From contig NVXE01000004.1 of assembly GCA_002746975.1 (NCBI GenBank), positions 127,989 to 191,988 of the forward strand: DNA of 64,000 bases, read 5' to 3'. Source of the DNA: Bacteroidota bacterium. Its GTDB lineage: Bacteria > Bacteroidota > Bacteroidia > Flavobacteriales_D > Sanyastnellaceae. The notes beneath the pieces were generated by a model. That model made no database searches. It saw only the letters and a program-made list of their open reading frames with translations, and was not told the origin of the DNA. How positions within the stretch are numbered: the first letter of the stretch is position 1; each line of letters begins with the position of its first letter. The translations under genes and the position numbers were made by a program. This document shows positions 1-8,560 of this stretch, piece by piece.

Positions 1-216
1 ATGGCACCCCACACAGTTATTGAAGCTACCGCTTCGGAATGGACACATCCCTACTCTAGAGAGAAAGCCGTTTATCCGGTTAAAGGGTTGAGAAATATTA
101 AGTTTTGGCCTCCAGTAGCGAGAGTAAATGATACGTATGGAGATAGAAACTTAATGTGTAGCTGTCCTCCGATTGAAGATTACATAGACGAACATGAGGA
201 AGCACTTAACGTTTAA
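1..216 (+). CDS. gcvP: Glycine dehydrogenase (decarboxylating), P-protein, C-terminal end (partial)
   Basis: The 71 visible residues are the C-terminus of the glycine cleavage system P-protein, the PLP enzyme that decarboxylates glycine and passes the aminomethyl group to the lipoyl H-protein. The conserved C-terminal sequence is present: APHT near the start, [29 protein letters not shown] and the closing CSCPPIEDY. The gene begins before the window, so the ATG at base 1 is almost certainly an internal Met. A short perfect inverted repeat (203-209 with 213-219) spans the TAA stop codon but lacks a clear T-run. The next gene starts 95 bases downstream from its own promoter-like box. Confidence 0.93.
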   Translation: MAPHTVIEATASEWTHPYSREKAVYPVKGLRNIKFWPPVARVNDTYGDRNLMCSCPPIEDYIDEHEEALNV

Positions 217-219
217 GTG
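203..219 (+). repeat. Short inverted repeat over the gcvP stop codon
   Basis: CACTTAA (203-209) and TTAAGTG (213-219) can pair with a three-base loop, enclosing the TAA stop. There is no following T-run, so it is at best a weak terminator or 3'-end stabilising hairpin. Confidence 0.3.
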
Positions 220-264
220 TTATCAAGTCTGTAAATCATCATACGAATTAAGCAAATCTAGTTC

Positions 265-272
265 TATATTTG
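265..272 (+). promoter_or_regulatory. Bacteroidota -7 box (TATATTTG) upstream of the first T9SS cargo gene
   Basis: TATATTTG matches the Bacteroidota -7 consensus TAnnTTTG exactly. It ends 39 bases before the ATG at 312, which would give an ordinary short leader. No clear TTG -33 element is seen at the usual distance. Confidence 0.5.
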
Positions 273-311
273 CCATGAGAATTTGAATAATCAAACCATA
301 AACCGCTCAAT

Positions 312-2282
312 ATGAAGCAAATATACTTTTTTATAGCTACGATGTTCGTTGGAACAATCGCTACTGCTCAGGTTAAGATGCCTGTGCAAGCTGCTAAAGA
401 CGCTAAAACGTCTAACATTAACTCTGAAGCTCCTACTCAGGCTGCTCGTGCAGTATTCTGGAGTCATGATTGTAACATTGATAACTGTGGAGATTGGTCT
501 TTCGACAATGGTGCTCTAGAAGTAGGTGCTCCATGGACTGGTATTGACATTAACTTTTCTTGTACTACTGATGGTCCTTCAGGTCCTTACAACCAGTGGG
601 CAGGAGGCTCAGGTGATGGGACCGCAGCAAGTGCGATGAACTCAACGACTTCGGCTAACGGTCTAATCATTGTTGATTCTGATTTGTTTGGAGCAGATGC
701 AAACTACGATGCAAACTGGGTTGAGAACTGTTGGTTCCAAACAGCAATGCCTATCGATTGTTCTACTCACCCATACGTAAGTATCTCATTAGAGACTCGT
801 TACCGTTGCTGGGATAACGGAGCGTCTGATGATAGCGAGAAGTGCTTAATCGAAGTGAGTCGTGACGGTGTAAATTGGCCTTCTATTGATAGTTGGGATG
901 AAGCGTCTGGTACTGTAGATTACGGTGATGGAGTTATGGTTCCTAGTCGTAAAGAAGTTTTTCCAGGATTTGAAACTAGCGACACATCAGACAACCCTTC
1001 GTTACTAGAATTCGACATTACTGAAGCTGCTGGTTCTCAAGGTACAGTTTACGTCCGTTTCCGTTGGTCTGGAACATGGGGTTATAGCTGGGAGATTGAT
1101 GATATCAAGGTATATGATACCCCTGCAAATGATACTCGTATCGACAACTATGTTAGTTACACGGATTTCGAGCGTACTGGATACTATGAGTACGGTGCTT
1201 GGGCTCAGTCTCAAATTCCTGCTGATCTAGCCGCTGGTGCGAAGGTTTATAACGTAGGATATGATTACCAAACTAACGTGACTCTTGAAGTTAATGCAAA
1301 CGGAGTTGTAGCTTCTTCTGAGGCAATTAACCTCGATTACACAACTTCTGATACTTTATCAGTTGCCTATATGCCTACTGGTTTAGGCACAGTTACTGTT
1401 GATTATACACTTTCAGCTGCTATGGCTGATGAGAATCCTAGCAATAACACTGCTTCACAATCATTTGAAGTTACTGATTTAACTTGGGGACGTGATGACG
1501 GAATTCCTACAAACTCAGCACCTGGAGATGGAACAGACGATTACATCGCTGTATCTCTTTTCGACATTGTTGAAGACGTAGTTATTTATGCTATTGATGT
1601 TGCTATCATGGATGGTTCTGAAACAGGAACATCTGTCATTACTCACCTTTTCGACGGACTTGACGATACTTTCCTAGTTGATCAGTACGGTGGGATTCTT
1701 CAGAGTTCTGACGAGTTCGATATCATTGCAGGAAACACAAATGCAGAAGGCGAGCCAGTTACAACTTGGTACACTTTTGTATTTCAAAACCCATTTATGG
1801 CTTCAGCGGGTGATTGGCTAGGTGCAGGTTTTGAGCACTATGGTGGATCAAACGTTCAATACGGAGAGTCTAAATTTACAGCGGACAATACAGCATACAT
1901 TTATGGACCTTTCGGAGCGGGATCTGCTTATGACTGGTACTATACTAATGAAGTTCCTATGGTGCGTTTAAACCTAGACCCTAATGCGGTTAACACTATT
2001 TCAGAGGAGCAAGTGAACACAACTGGATTTCAAATGTTCCCAGGCTTCCCTAACCCTACAAATGGAATAACTAGAGTTCAGTTCCGTTTAGACCGCGCGT
2101 CTGATGTTACTTTTGAAGTACGTGATATAACAGGAAAGATTGTTTTCTCAAGAGATATGGGAACTCAAGCACCTGGTTACAACAGTATTTCTATAGATGC
2201 TTCTGACTTCGCTGCTGGTGCCTATACATACACTTTAACGGTAAATGGCGAGAGAGCTACTGACCGTTTAATGGTTAAGTAA
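312..2282 (+). CDS. Secreted T9SS type A sorting-domain protein (paralog 1 of a tandem pair)
   Basis: A secreted modular protein of 656 residues with no enzymatic motif that I recognise. It has a signal peptide (residues 1-19, ending near TIATAQ), a jelly-roll or MAM-like beta-sandwich (about 50-270) with the aromatic-rich YVSISLETRYRCWDNG and YVRFRWSGTWGYSWEIDDIK stretches, a CARDB-like sandwich (about 285-390), and another beta module that opens with WGRDDG (about 395-560). The last 80 or so residues are a T9SS type A sorting domain (FPNPT-like start, VRDITGKIV, then YTYTLTVNG and a basic end). It should be exported by T9SS and anchored or released at the cell surface. The next gene has the same architecture, suggesting a tandem duplication. 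Confidence 0.85.
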   Translation: MKQIYFFIATMFVGTIATAQVKMPVQAAKDAKTSNINSEAPTQAARAVFWSHDCNIDNCGDWSFDNGALEVGAPWTGIDINFSCTTDGPSGPYNQWAGGSGDGTAASAMNSTTSANGLIIVDSDLFGADANYDANWVENCWFQTAMPIDCSTHPYVSISLETRYRCWDNGASDDSEKCLIEVSRDGVNWPSIDSWDEASGTVDYGDGVMVPSRKEVFPGFETSDTSDNPSLLEFDITEAAGSQGTVYVRFRWSGTWGYSWEIDDIKVYDTPANDTRIDNYVSYTDFERTGYYEYGAWAQSQIPADLAAGAKVYNVGYDYQTNVTLEVNANGVVASSEAINLDYTTSDTLSVAYMPTGLGTVTVDYTLSAAMADENPSNNTASQSFEVTDLTWGRDDGIPTNSAPGDGTDDYIAVSLFDIVEDVVIYAIDVAIMDGSETGTSVITHLFDGLDDTFLVDQYGGILQSSDEFDIIAGNTNAEGEPVTTWYTFVFQNPFMASAGDWLGAGFEHYGGSNVQYGESKFTADNTAYIYGPFGAGSAYDWYYTNEVPMVRLNLDPNAVNTISEEQVNTTGFQMFPGFPNPTNGITRVQFRLDRASDVTFEVRDITGKIVFSRDMGTQAPGYNSISIDASDFAAGAYTYTLTVNGERATDRLMVK

Positions 2283-2310
2283 AGAACTTAATTTACCAAG
2301 TATTTCCTAA

Positions 2311-2343
2311 AAGGGGGAGGCCAAAACGGTCTTCCCCTTTTTT
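2311..2343 (+). terminator. Rho-independent terminator after the first T9SS cargo gene
   Basis: A 12-bp stem (2311-2322 with 2328-2339, including two G-U pairs), a five-base loop and a run of seven T form a textbook intrinsic terminator 29 bases after the stop codon. Confidence 0.9.
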
Positions 2344-2384
2344 TACACAGTTTTTTACGTAATTTGCCAACTTAATTTAAGAAT

Positions 2385-4418
2385 ATGAAACATTTGACTT
2401 TAACTCTTGGAGCTATTTGCATTTTTGCAGTTGCTTCTGGCCAACGTTTGGAGAAGATTCACACGTTTGCAAACACAATTACTGCAGCAACAGTTGCTGA
2501 AGCGGATCAAGCTCTACTAGACGGGCTTGTTGCACGCGAGACTCAGCGTGGTGGTGGGAATATACTTTTCGCTGAAGATTTCTCTAACGGATTCGATGGA
2601 ATTAACGGAAACGGTGCATGGACAACAGAAGATAACGCAAATGACAGCTTATGGATTTGGGTTGCACCAGGTAACACAGGATTCTATCACAATGGAGACG
2701 CAACAGGTGTTGCTCACCCTGGTGGAGAATTTTCTACTAACATCGGAGCTCTTGAATCTGGAACTCCTGAAAATGGATGGATGATTTTCGATTGTGATTA
2801 CCTCAATTCGCCTATTGCAGATGGTTATCAGGATACAGACGGTTCTTTAACTAGCCCTATGATAGACTTTACGAATAACGGATCAGTTATTTTGAGTTGG
2901 GATCAGTACTTTAGGTACTGCTGCTACCCATATGCTCCTATCTATGTTGACGTAACTAACGATGGCGGTACTACTTGGACAACCTTTGACGGTCATGGTT
3001 CTTTCATTGAGGCCGCTAACACAGCTTCTGCGAATCCACTTCCGACAACTCTTGATATCAGTTGTGTTGCTGCTTATAGCGATTCGGTACAGTTCCGTTT
3101 TACTTACACTCAAGCTCCTGAGACAGGGAACTCATACAGCCACTACTATTGGGGAATTGACGATGTAGTAGTTTCTTCTAATGTTAACGCAGATGATCTA
3201 GCAATGGTTCAACTTTCTAATGGAGATATCTTTAACGTATGGGAGTATAGAGTTACACCTTTGGCCCAAACTATTGCAGCAGCAGACGGCGGTGTTCTTG
3301 CTTGTGTTATTTACAGAAATAATGGAACTGAGAACCAAGATGCTGTCGAGGTACTTGTTGAGGTATTAAACGAAACAGGTGATGTTCTAGCAACAGTAAC
3401 AGAAACTATTCCTACGGTTTACTCATTTGCAAATGGTCTTAACTGTCCTGCTAATGCACAAGACACCATTTATATCGCTACTGGATGGGAGCCTTCAGTT
3501 ACTGGAAATTACATCCTACGCTCTACTCTAACTTCTGGTAGTAGTACTGATGTTACTCCAGAGGATAACACAATGTCTAAGGTTATAGTTTTCTCAGATG
3601 ATGAATATGGACACGACGATGAAGCAGTTTTAGACGGCGAGATGTTCCCACGTGAATCTGATATTGCTGGCATGTATGACCCAACCGGTCAAGGATCTTT
3701 TTACCATGCAGTAAATGGAGGCTCAATGGCTTACGGGTTGACTATTGATTTCGGTGAGAACTGTGGACTTAATATCGATGGAGCAGTTGCTGAACTCGAA
3801 TTTGAAACTCGTCTCTACTTCTACGATAGTGCTCTAGGAATAACCGATAGTCCTTTTGAGAGTACATTCTGGACTTATGATACTGATTGGAGTAATGTTG
3901 GACCTTACTATTTAGCATTTGAGGATCCAATTTCTTTAGACGCGGGTTCTGTTTACTTCGTAGGTGTTATTTCGGAGTATGAGAGTGAAGGAGGCTTGAC
4001 TGTTCAGGCTCAATTAAACAGCGATACTGACAATAGTACAGGTGAGTATAATGTTACTGGTGATGGAGATTTTGTTTGGTTTACATCCCAAACATATACG
4101 CCTGCAATTCGCTTAATACTAAGTGAGAGAGTGGCTGTTGATGAGATTGCTAATTTGAATGGAATCAACTTGGGCCAAAACGTGCCTAATCCGGCTACTA
4201 ATATTACCACTTTCAATTTCAATATCACTCAGAACCGCACGGTTAAATTTGAGATTCGTGATTTAAGTGGTCGTATTGTAAAAAGCATTGAAAAAGGTAG
4301 TCTTGGAGCAGGAGCTCATTCGATTACTTACGATGTTAGCTCACTTTCTAGCGGATTATACACTTATACACTGATTGCAGACGGTATCTCAATCACTAAA
4401 AAGATGGTGGTTCGTTAA
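2385..4418 (+). CDS. Secreted T9SS type A sorting-domain protein (paralog 2 of a tandem pair)
   Basis: A 677-residue secreted protein with the same plan as the preceding gene. It has a signal peptide (1-19, ending VASGQ), a jelly-roll/MAM-like sandwich (about 58-265, ending with YYWGIDDVVVSS), a CARDB-like module (about 270-400, with TPEDNTMSK near its end), a module opening with YGHDDE (about 400-590), and a T9SS sorting domain from about 597 (GQNVPNPATNITTF, IRDLSGRIVKS, YTYTLIADG, then KKMVVR). The shared order of modules and the same junction motif (GRDDG here GHDDE) support descent from one ancestor. The substrate or partner is unknown. The gene has terminators on both sides, so it is probably a single-gene unit. 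Confidence 0.85.
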   Translation: MKHLTLTLGAICIFAVASGQRLEKIHTFANTITAATVAEADQALLDGLVARETQRGGGNILFAEDFSNGFDGINGNGAWTTEDNANDSLWIWVAPGNTGFYHNGDATGVAHPGGEFSTNIGALESGTPENGWMIFDCDYLNSPIADGYQDTDGSLTSPMIDFTNNGSVILSWDQYFRYCCYPYAPIYVDVTNDGGTTWTTFDGHGSFIEAANTASANPLPTTLDISCVAAYSDSVQFRFTYTQAPETGNSYSHYYWGIDDVVVSSNVNADDLAMVQLSNGDIFNVWEYRVTPLAQTIAAADGGVLACVIYRNNGTENQDAVEVLVEVLNETGDVLATVTETIPTVYSFANGLNCPANAQDTIYIATGWEPSVTGNYILRSTLTSGSSTDVTPEDNTMSKVIVFSDDEYGHDDEAVLDGEMFPRESDIAGMYDPTGQGSFYHAVNGGSMAYGLTIDFGENCGLNIDGAVAELEFETRLYFYDSALGITDSPFESTFWTYDTDWSNVGPYYLAFEDPISLDAGSVYFVGVISEYESEGGLTVQAQLNSDTDNSTGEYNVTGDGDFVWFTSQTYTPAIRLILSERVAVDEIANLNGINLGQNVPNPATNITTFNFNITQNRTVKFEIRDLSGRIVKSIEKGSLGAGAHSITYDVSSLSSGLYTYTLIADGISITKKMVVR

Positions 4419-4447
4419 GTCAAACCCCCAGTATTTACTACTAATTG

Positions 4448-4482
4448 AAGAGGTATTCTTAATTGAGTACCTCTTCTTTTTT
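4448..4482 (+). terminator. Rho-independent terminator after the second T9SS cargo gene
   Basis: An 11-bp stem (4448-4458 with 4465-4475, one G-U pair), a six-base loop and a T-run (4477-4482) lie about 30 bases after the stop. A TTG that would extend the next reading frame upstream lies inside this hairpin, which argues against that longer start. Confidence 0.9.
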
Positions 4483-4501
4483 GTGTTATTTTCTTCTTGA
4501 G

Positions 4502-4509
4502 TACTTTCG
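4502..4509 (+). promoter_or_regulatory. -7 box (TACTTTCG) four bases before the GH3-family ATG
   Basis: TACTTTCG matches TAnnTTTG at all but one base and is preceded by a TTG (4481-4483) with an 18-base spacer, within the range reported for Flavobacterium promoters. It ends four bases before the ATG at 4514, so the transcript may start at or next to the start codon. Confidence 0.5.
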
Positions 4510-4513
4510 CACT

Positions 4514-6016
4514 ATGGGATTGAAAGCATCTTTAAGTAAGCCGTTCGCTAGAGCGGCCATGGTTGAGTTGAAAATGAAGTCGGCAAATCCGGTAGCTGCA
4601 CAATTAAAACAACTTAACGAAATCGTAAAAACGGCGGCAAAAACTGCCTTTGGAAAAGATCACGGACTAAAGGACGGAATGACCTTAGAAGCTTTTCAGC
4701 GCGCAGTTCCTGTTAGGGATTACGAGGGGCTGAAAAGTTATTTGGAAAGAGCAGTCGCAGGAGAGTCAAATGTGGTTTGGCCAGGTAAGCCTAAATACTT
4801 TACAAAAACTAGCGGCACTACCTCAGGGGCTAAATATATACCTATAACAGAGGACAGTCTTTCGAATCACATTGCAGGTGCTAGGAATGCCTTATTAGGC
4901 CAAATTGTGGGCTCAGGTAATGCTAGTTTTGTGAGTGGAAAAATGATTTTCTTGCAGGGAAGTCCTGAATTAGATGAAACGGAAGGAGGGATTCCACTAG
5001 GTAGATTATCTGGGATAGTTGCTCATCATGTTCCTAAATACTTACTGAGGAGTAGGCTGCCTTCTATGGAGACAAACTGTATTGAGGATTGGGAAGAAAA
5101 GATAGATGCGATAGTTAAGGAAACTGTTGATGAGGATCTTAGATTAGTGAGTGGAATACCTACTTGGGTACAGATGTATTTTGAAAAGCTTCTCAAGTAT
5201 ACAGGTAAGAAAACAGTTGAGGAAGTTTTTCCCAATCTGAGTTTGTTTGTCCACGGAGGAGTGGCTTATGGTCCATATTCTGAGAAATTTAAACAACTTA
5301 TCGGTTTTGATATTGACCGTGTGGAGATTTATCCAACTTCAGAAGGGTTTATAGCTTTTCAGGACAAACCAGGTGTTGAGGGGATGCTATTAAATATCAG
5401 TGATGGAATTTTCTTTGAATTTATCCCTATGGATAAATACAATGAAGATAATAGACCTCGTTTAACAGTTGAGAAGGTAGAAATAGGAGTGAATTATGCA
5501 GTAATTCTGACTACAAATGCTGGATTATTCGGATATGATATAGGTGACACTGTGAAGTTTGTTTCTTTAGACCCATTGAGAATTGTTGTTACAGGTCGAA
5601 CAAAACACTTTATTTCTGCATTTGGAGAGCATGTAATTGCGGAGGAGGTTGAAGCGTCAATTTCTGAATCGGTTGAAAAAAACGGTGGAGTAATATCGGA
5701 CTTTCATCTAGCTCCTCAAGTGAAGCCGAAGAAAGGCAAGCCCTATCACGAATGGTTGATTGAATTTGACAATAAACCTAAGGATATGACAGCCTTTTCG
5801 GCAGACTTAAACCAAGCTCTGAGAGATAGGAACACATATTATAATGATCTTCAGAAAGACGGCGTGTTAAGTCCCGCAGTTGTTACGCCTCTTGTGAAAG
5901 GGAGCTTTATTGCTGCTATGAAGTCTAAGGGTAAGTTAGGAGGCCAAAACAAAATACCTCGCCTCGCAAATGATAGAGTTTTAGCGGACTTACTCCTTGA
6001 TCCGAAGAAAAAATGA
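4514..6016 (+). CDS. GH3 auxin-responsive promoter family protein (acyl-adenylate-forming fold)
   Basis: The protein is 500 residues long from the ATG at 4514 and belongs to the GH3 family of the ANL (acyl-adenylating) superfamily. Plant members conjugate amino acids to hormones, but the role of bacterial members is unknown. The ATP-binding motif I is visible at about residues 98-107 (TSGTTSGAKYIPIT). The YPTSEGFIAF segment matches motif II, and GYDIGDTVKF and the GRTKHFISAFGEH hinge match motif III and the start of the C-terminal domain. A TTG at 4463 would add 17 residues but lies in the upstream terminator, so 4514 is preferred. The stop overlaps the uridine kinase ATG by four bases, suggesting translational coupling. 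Confidence 0.85.
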   Translation: MGLKASLSKPFARAAMVELKMKSANPVAAQLKQLNEIVKTAAKTAFGKDHGLKDGMTLEAFQRAVPVRDYEGLKSYLERAVAGESNVVWPGKPKYFTKTSGTTSGAKYIPITEDSLSNHIAGARNALLGQIVGSGNASFVSGKMIFLQGSPELDETEGGIPLGRLSGIVAHHVPKYLLRSRLPSMETNCIEDWEEKIDAIVKETVDEDLRLVSGIPTWVQMYFEKLLKYTGKKTVEEVFPNLSLFVHGGVAYGPYSEKFKQLIGFDIDRVEIYPTSEGFIAFQDKPGVEGMLLNISDGIFFEFIPMDKYNEDNRPRLTVEKVEIGVNYAVILTTNAGLFGYDIGDTVKFVSLDPLRIVVTGRTKHFISAFGEHVIAEEVEASISESVEKNGGVISDFHLAPQVKPKKGKPYHEWLIEFDNKPKDMTAFSADLNQALRDRNTYYNDLQKDGVLSPAVVTPLVKGSFIAAMKSKGKLGGQNKIPRLANDRVLADLLLDPKKK

Positions 6017-6612
6017 AGATAGTAGCCTTAACGGGAGGAAGTGGGTCAGGAAAGTCCACGATTCTGGAAGGTTTGAAGGAGTATTTCGGTGACGAAATAA
6101 CAATACTATCGCTAGACGACTACTACCGCCCTAAGTCTGAGCTGCCTGTAGATGACAAAGGAGAAACTAATTTCGACTTGCCAGAAGTGATTAACTACGT
6201 TAATCTCATGAATGACATTACGAGATTAAAAGCGGGTGAAGTAGTGGAGCTCGATACCTATACCTATAATAGGACAGCAATGACTTCGTCACACATTAAG
6301 GTAAAGCCCGCTAAATGGTTAGTTGTCGAGGGATTGTTCGCACTTTATGATGACGACATACGCGCAATGGTTGATATTAAAGCATTTATTGACGCTTCGG
6401 TAGATAAACGTCTTGAAAGACGAAAGCATAGAGATTTAACGATTCGCGGATACAGCGCAGAGGAAGTTCAATATCAATGGGATAACCATGTTCGCCCTGC
6501 CGATATCAAGTTCATAGAACCGTGGAAAGAAAAGTGTGACGTAGTTATTAATAACGAAGAACACTGGGAGCACGGACTAAGGGAGTTGATTTATAATATG
6601 GAATCTATATGA
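6013..6612 (+). CDS. udk: Uridine kinase (P-loop nucleoside kinase)
   Basis: This 199-residue cytoplasmic enzyme phosphorylates uridine or cytidine to UMP or CMP in pyrimidine salvage. The Walker A loop GGSGSGKST is at residues 8-16. LSLDDYYRP carries the substrate-contacting Asp/Tyr region, and the nucleoside kinase segments DLPEVINY, VVEGLFALYDDDIR and the Arg-rich lid (RLERRKHRDL) follow in order. The ATG overlaps the GH3 stop and its own stop overlaps the next start, each in an ATGA-type junction, so the three genes are probably co-transcribed. The length is typical for the family. Confidence 0.88.
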   Translation: MKIVALTGGSGSGKSTILEGLKEYFGDEITILSLDDYYRPKSELPVDDKGETNFDLPEVINYVNLMNDITRLKAGEVVELDTYTYNRTAMTSSHIKVKPAKWLVVEGLFALYDDDIRAMVDIKAFIDASVDKRLERRKHRDLTIRGYSAEEVQYQWDNHVRPADIKFIEPWKEKCDVVINNEEHWEHGLRELIYNMESI

Positions 6613-6962
6613 GAAAAGTATTTACCCTCCCGACTTGTAAGACATGTCAGCGCATTTTTGACGATCTGAAGCCAGAATCTCACGGATGTGAAATTATAAA
6701 TATCAAAGAGAGTGGCATTTCGGCTGACGATTTAGATACCATGAAGGGAATCGTTGGGTCATACGAGGGGCTTTTTTCAAGGAGAGCTATGAAATTCCGC
6801 AGTATGGGACTTGCAGAAAAAGAGCTTTCAGAAGACGACTATAGAACTCTTATTTTAGGGGAGTACACATTTTTAAAGCGCCCTGTTTTTTTTATTGGAG
6901 GCGAAGTGTCTGTTGGATCTCGTAAATCTGAGGTCGAAAAAGCTAGGGAATTTTTAGGATAG
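6609..6962 (+). CDS. ArsC/Spx family protein (arsenate reductase-like, thioredoxin fold)
   Basis: A 117-residue protein of the ArsC/Spx/YffB superfamily. The N-terminal TCKTCQ motif (Cys10 and Cys13) sits where ArsC and Spx have their redox cysteine(s). The C-terminal half has the family pattern LILGEYTFLKRPVFFIGGEVSVG, in which the cis-Pro and the Gly-rich turn are conserved. True arsenate reduction needs a conserved Arg triad that I cannot confirm here, and there are no ars genes nearby, so a glutathione- or thioredoxin-linked redox role is equally possible. It overlaps udk by four bases and is followed closely by a transporter gene. Confidence 0.72.
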   Translation: MRKVFTLPTCKTCQRIFDDLKPESHGCEIINIKESGISADDLDTMKGIVGSYEGLFSRRAMKFRSMGLAEKELSEDDYRTLILGEYTFLKRPVFFIGGEVSVGSRKSEVEKAREFLG

Positions 6963-6985
6963 CGGGCTTTGTGATTCCGAAACGA

Positions 6986-7960
6986 ATGTATAGAGAATCG
7001 AAGTCTATTTCTGCTTTCGCGCACATAGCACTTTTATTAGTCGGAGTTATATATGCGGGTAATTACATTGTCGCAAAGGGAATAATGCCTGAAATGGTAG
7101 GTCCTTCAGGGTTTATCGTACTTAGAGTAGTATTGGGAACGATAATGTTCTTCTCTCTGATTTTTATTAGATCTTTTTTCTCGAAGAAGAAAATGAGCAC
7201 AGCATTTTTTATCGAAAAAAGCGATGTGCCTCGACTAGTGCTTTGTGGTGTTTGTGGAGTCGCAGTAAACCAACTATTCTTCTTTAATGGGCTATCCTTA
7301 ACAAGCCCAGTTCACGCGTCGTTAATAATGACAGTGAGTCCTATATTCGTTTTGGTCATAAGCGCAATTTTATTAAAGAATAAAATAACGGCGAGGAAGA
7401 TTGTTGGGATTGTTTTCGGAGGAGTAGGAGCGGGCTTGTTGTTGTTGTTAGGAGCGAGCGAACAGGCTCAAGGAGCTGGAGCGAGCTGGGAAGGAGATGT
7501 GCTAATTTTGGTAAATGCGATTTCGTATGGTGTTTATTTGGTTGTGGTGAAGCCGTTAATGAAAAAGTATAGCCCTTTAACGATAATAGCGTGGGTATTT
7601 TTATTTGGAACGATATTCGTGCTGCCGTTTGGGATAGGTCAAGTCATGGAAATTCAGTGGAGCGAGTTTACAGAGGATCATTGGAAAGCACTAGGGTTCG
7701 TAATTTTTGGAACTACTTTCTTAGCATATTTACTAAATATTTATGCCCTCACGAAAGTTGAGCCAGTGGTAGTAAGTATCTATATTTACTTGCAACCTCT
7801 TTTGGTCCTTGCCTTAGTAAGTATAATGGGTTACTTAGGTTTGAGTAGCTATCACAATGATTTAACATTGTTAAATGCTATTTGTGCTTTAGGGATATTC
7901 ACAGGGGTATGGTTAGTTAGCATACCAAAAGGATGGATTTCTGATGTATTTAAGTCTTAA
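6986..7960 (+). CDS. EamA/DMT-superfamily transporter
   Basis: An inner-membrane protein of about 324 residues with ten hydrophobic segments arranged as two EamA repeats (about 10-150 and 165-310), the layout of drug/metabolite transporters that export small metabolites or amino acids. Typical features are the Gly-rich first helix ending YAGNYIVAKG, and SPVHASLIMTVSPIFV in the fourth. The second repeat ends near PLLVLALVSIMGYLGL. A GTG at 6971 could add five residues; I chose the first ATG. The substrate cannot be told from the sequence. The neighbour downstream is 3-hydroxyanthranilate dioxygenase, 31 bases away. Confidence 0.8.
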   Translation: MYRESKSISAFAHIALLLVGVIYAGNYIVAKGIMPEMVGPSGFIVLRVVLGTIMFFSLIFIRSFFSKKKMSTAFFIEKSDVPRLVLCGVCGVAVNQLFFFNGLSLTSPVHASLIMTVSPIFVLVISAILLKNKITARKIVGIVFGGVGAGLLLLLGASEQAQGAGASWEGDVLILVNAISYGVYLVVVKPLMKKYSPLTIIAWVFLFGTIFVLPFGIGQVMEIQWSEFTEDHWKALGFVIFGTTFLAYLLNIYALTKVEPVVVSIYIYLQPLLVLALVSIMGYLGLSSYHNDLTLLNAICALGIFTGVWLVSIPKGWISDVFKS

Positions 7961-7991
7961 TTTGGGCTTAAGAAAAAGAAACAGTAAAATC

Positions 7992-8522
7992 ATGGCTATT
8001 CAAAAACCCTTCAACCTCACAAAATGGATTGAGGAAAATAGAGATTTACTTAAACCGCCAGTAGGAAATAAAAACCTATATATAGAAAGTGGCGATTATA
8101 TCGTGATGATTGTTGCTGGCCCTAATGCTAGGAAGGACTATCATTACAATGAAACGGAAGAACTTTTTTATCAGCTCGAAGGAAATATATGTGTGAGGAT
8201 TCAGGAGGACGGGAAGGCGGTAGACATGCGTCTTGGAGCCGGAGATATGTTCCTACTACCTGCTAGAACGCCACATAGTCCAAATCGAGAGGAAAATTCT
8301 ATAGGACTTGTTATTGAAAGAAAGCGCTCAAAAGGGGAGAAGGACGGACTGATGTGGTTTTGCGAATCCTGTAATGAAAAACTTCACGAAACCTATTTCG
8401 AACTTAAAAACATCGAAACCGATTTCCAGTCGAGATTTCATGAATACTACAACTCGGAACATCTAAGAACATGTCGTAACTGTGGCGAGATTATGCCCAC
8501 CGACCCTAAGTTTACGTTGTAA
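7992..8522 (+). CDS. nbaC: 3-hydroxyanthranilate 3,4-dioxygenase
   Basis: A 176-residue cupin that opens the ring of 3-hydroxyanthranilate to 2-amino-3-carboxymuconate semialdehyde in the kynurenine pathway, leading to quinolinate and NAD or to tryptophan breakdown. The iron ligands His51, Glu57 and His95 and the substrate-binding Arg47, Arg99 and Glu109 are all present and in register with the bacterial enzymes. The C-terminal rubredoxin-like metal site has both CxxC pairs (Cys124/Cys127 and Cys161/Cys164). A start at 7944 overlaps the transporter gene and adds a stretch not seen in the family, so the ATG at 7992 is preferred. Other kynurenine-pathway genes are not in the window. Confidence 0.93.
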   Translation: MAIQKPFNLTKWIEENRDLLKPPVGNKNLYIESGDYIVMIVAGPNARKDYHYNETEELFYQLEGNICVRIQEDGKAVDMRLGAGDMFLLPARTPHSPNREENSIGLVIERKRSKGEKDGLMWFCESCNEKLHETYFELKNIETDFQSRFHEYYNSEHLRTCRNCGEIMPTDPKFTL

Positions 8523-8530
8523 AAACATCG

Positions 8531-8538
8531 TATATTTG
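8531..8538 (+). promoter_or_regulatory. -7 box (TATATTTG) for the Kazal/PKD secreted protein
   Basis: An exact match to TAnnTTTG lies nine bases after the dioxygenase stop and 22 bases before the ATG at 8561. It suggests that the secreted-protein gene has its own promoter. Confidence 0.5.
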
Positions 8539-8560
8539 AAGTAACACGAAAAATTGTAGC

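Noticed and set aside
4463..4513. TTG start that would extend the GH3-family protein by 17 residues
   Set aside because: The TTG is inside the terminator of the preceding gene and the added residues do not fit the family.
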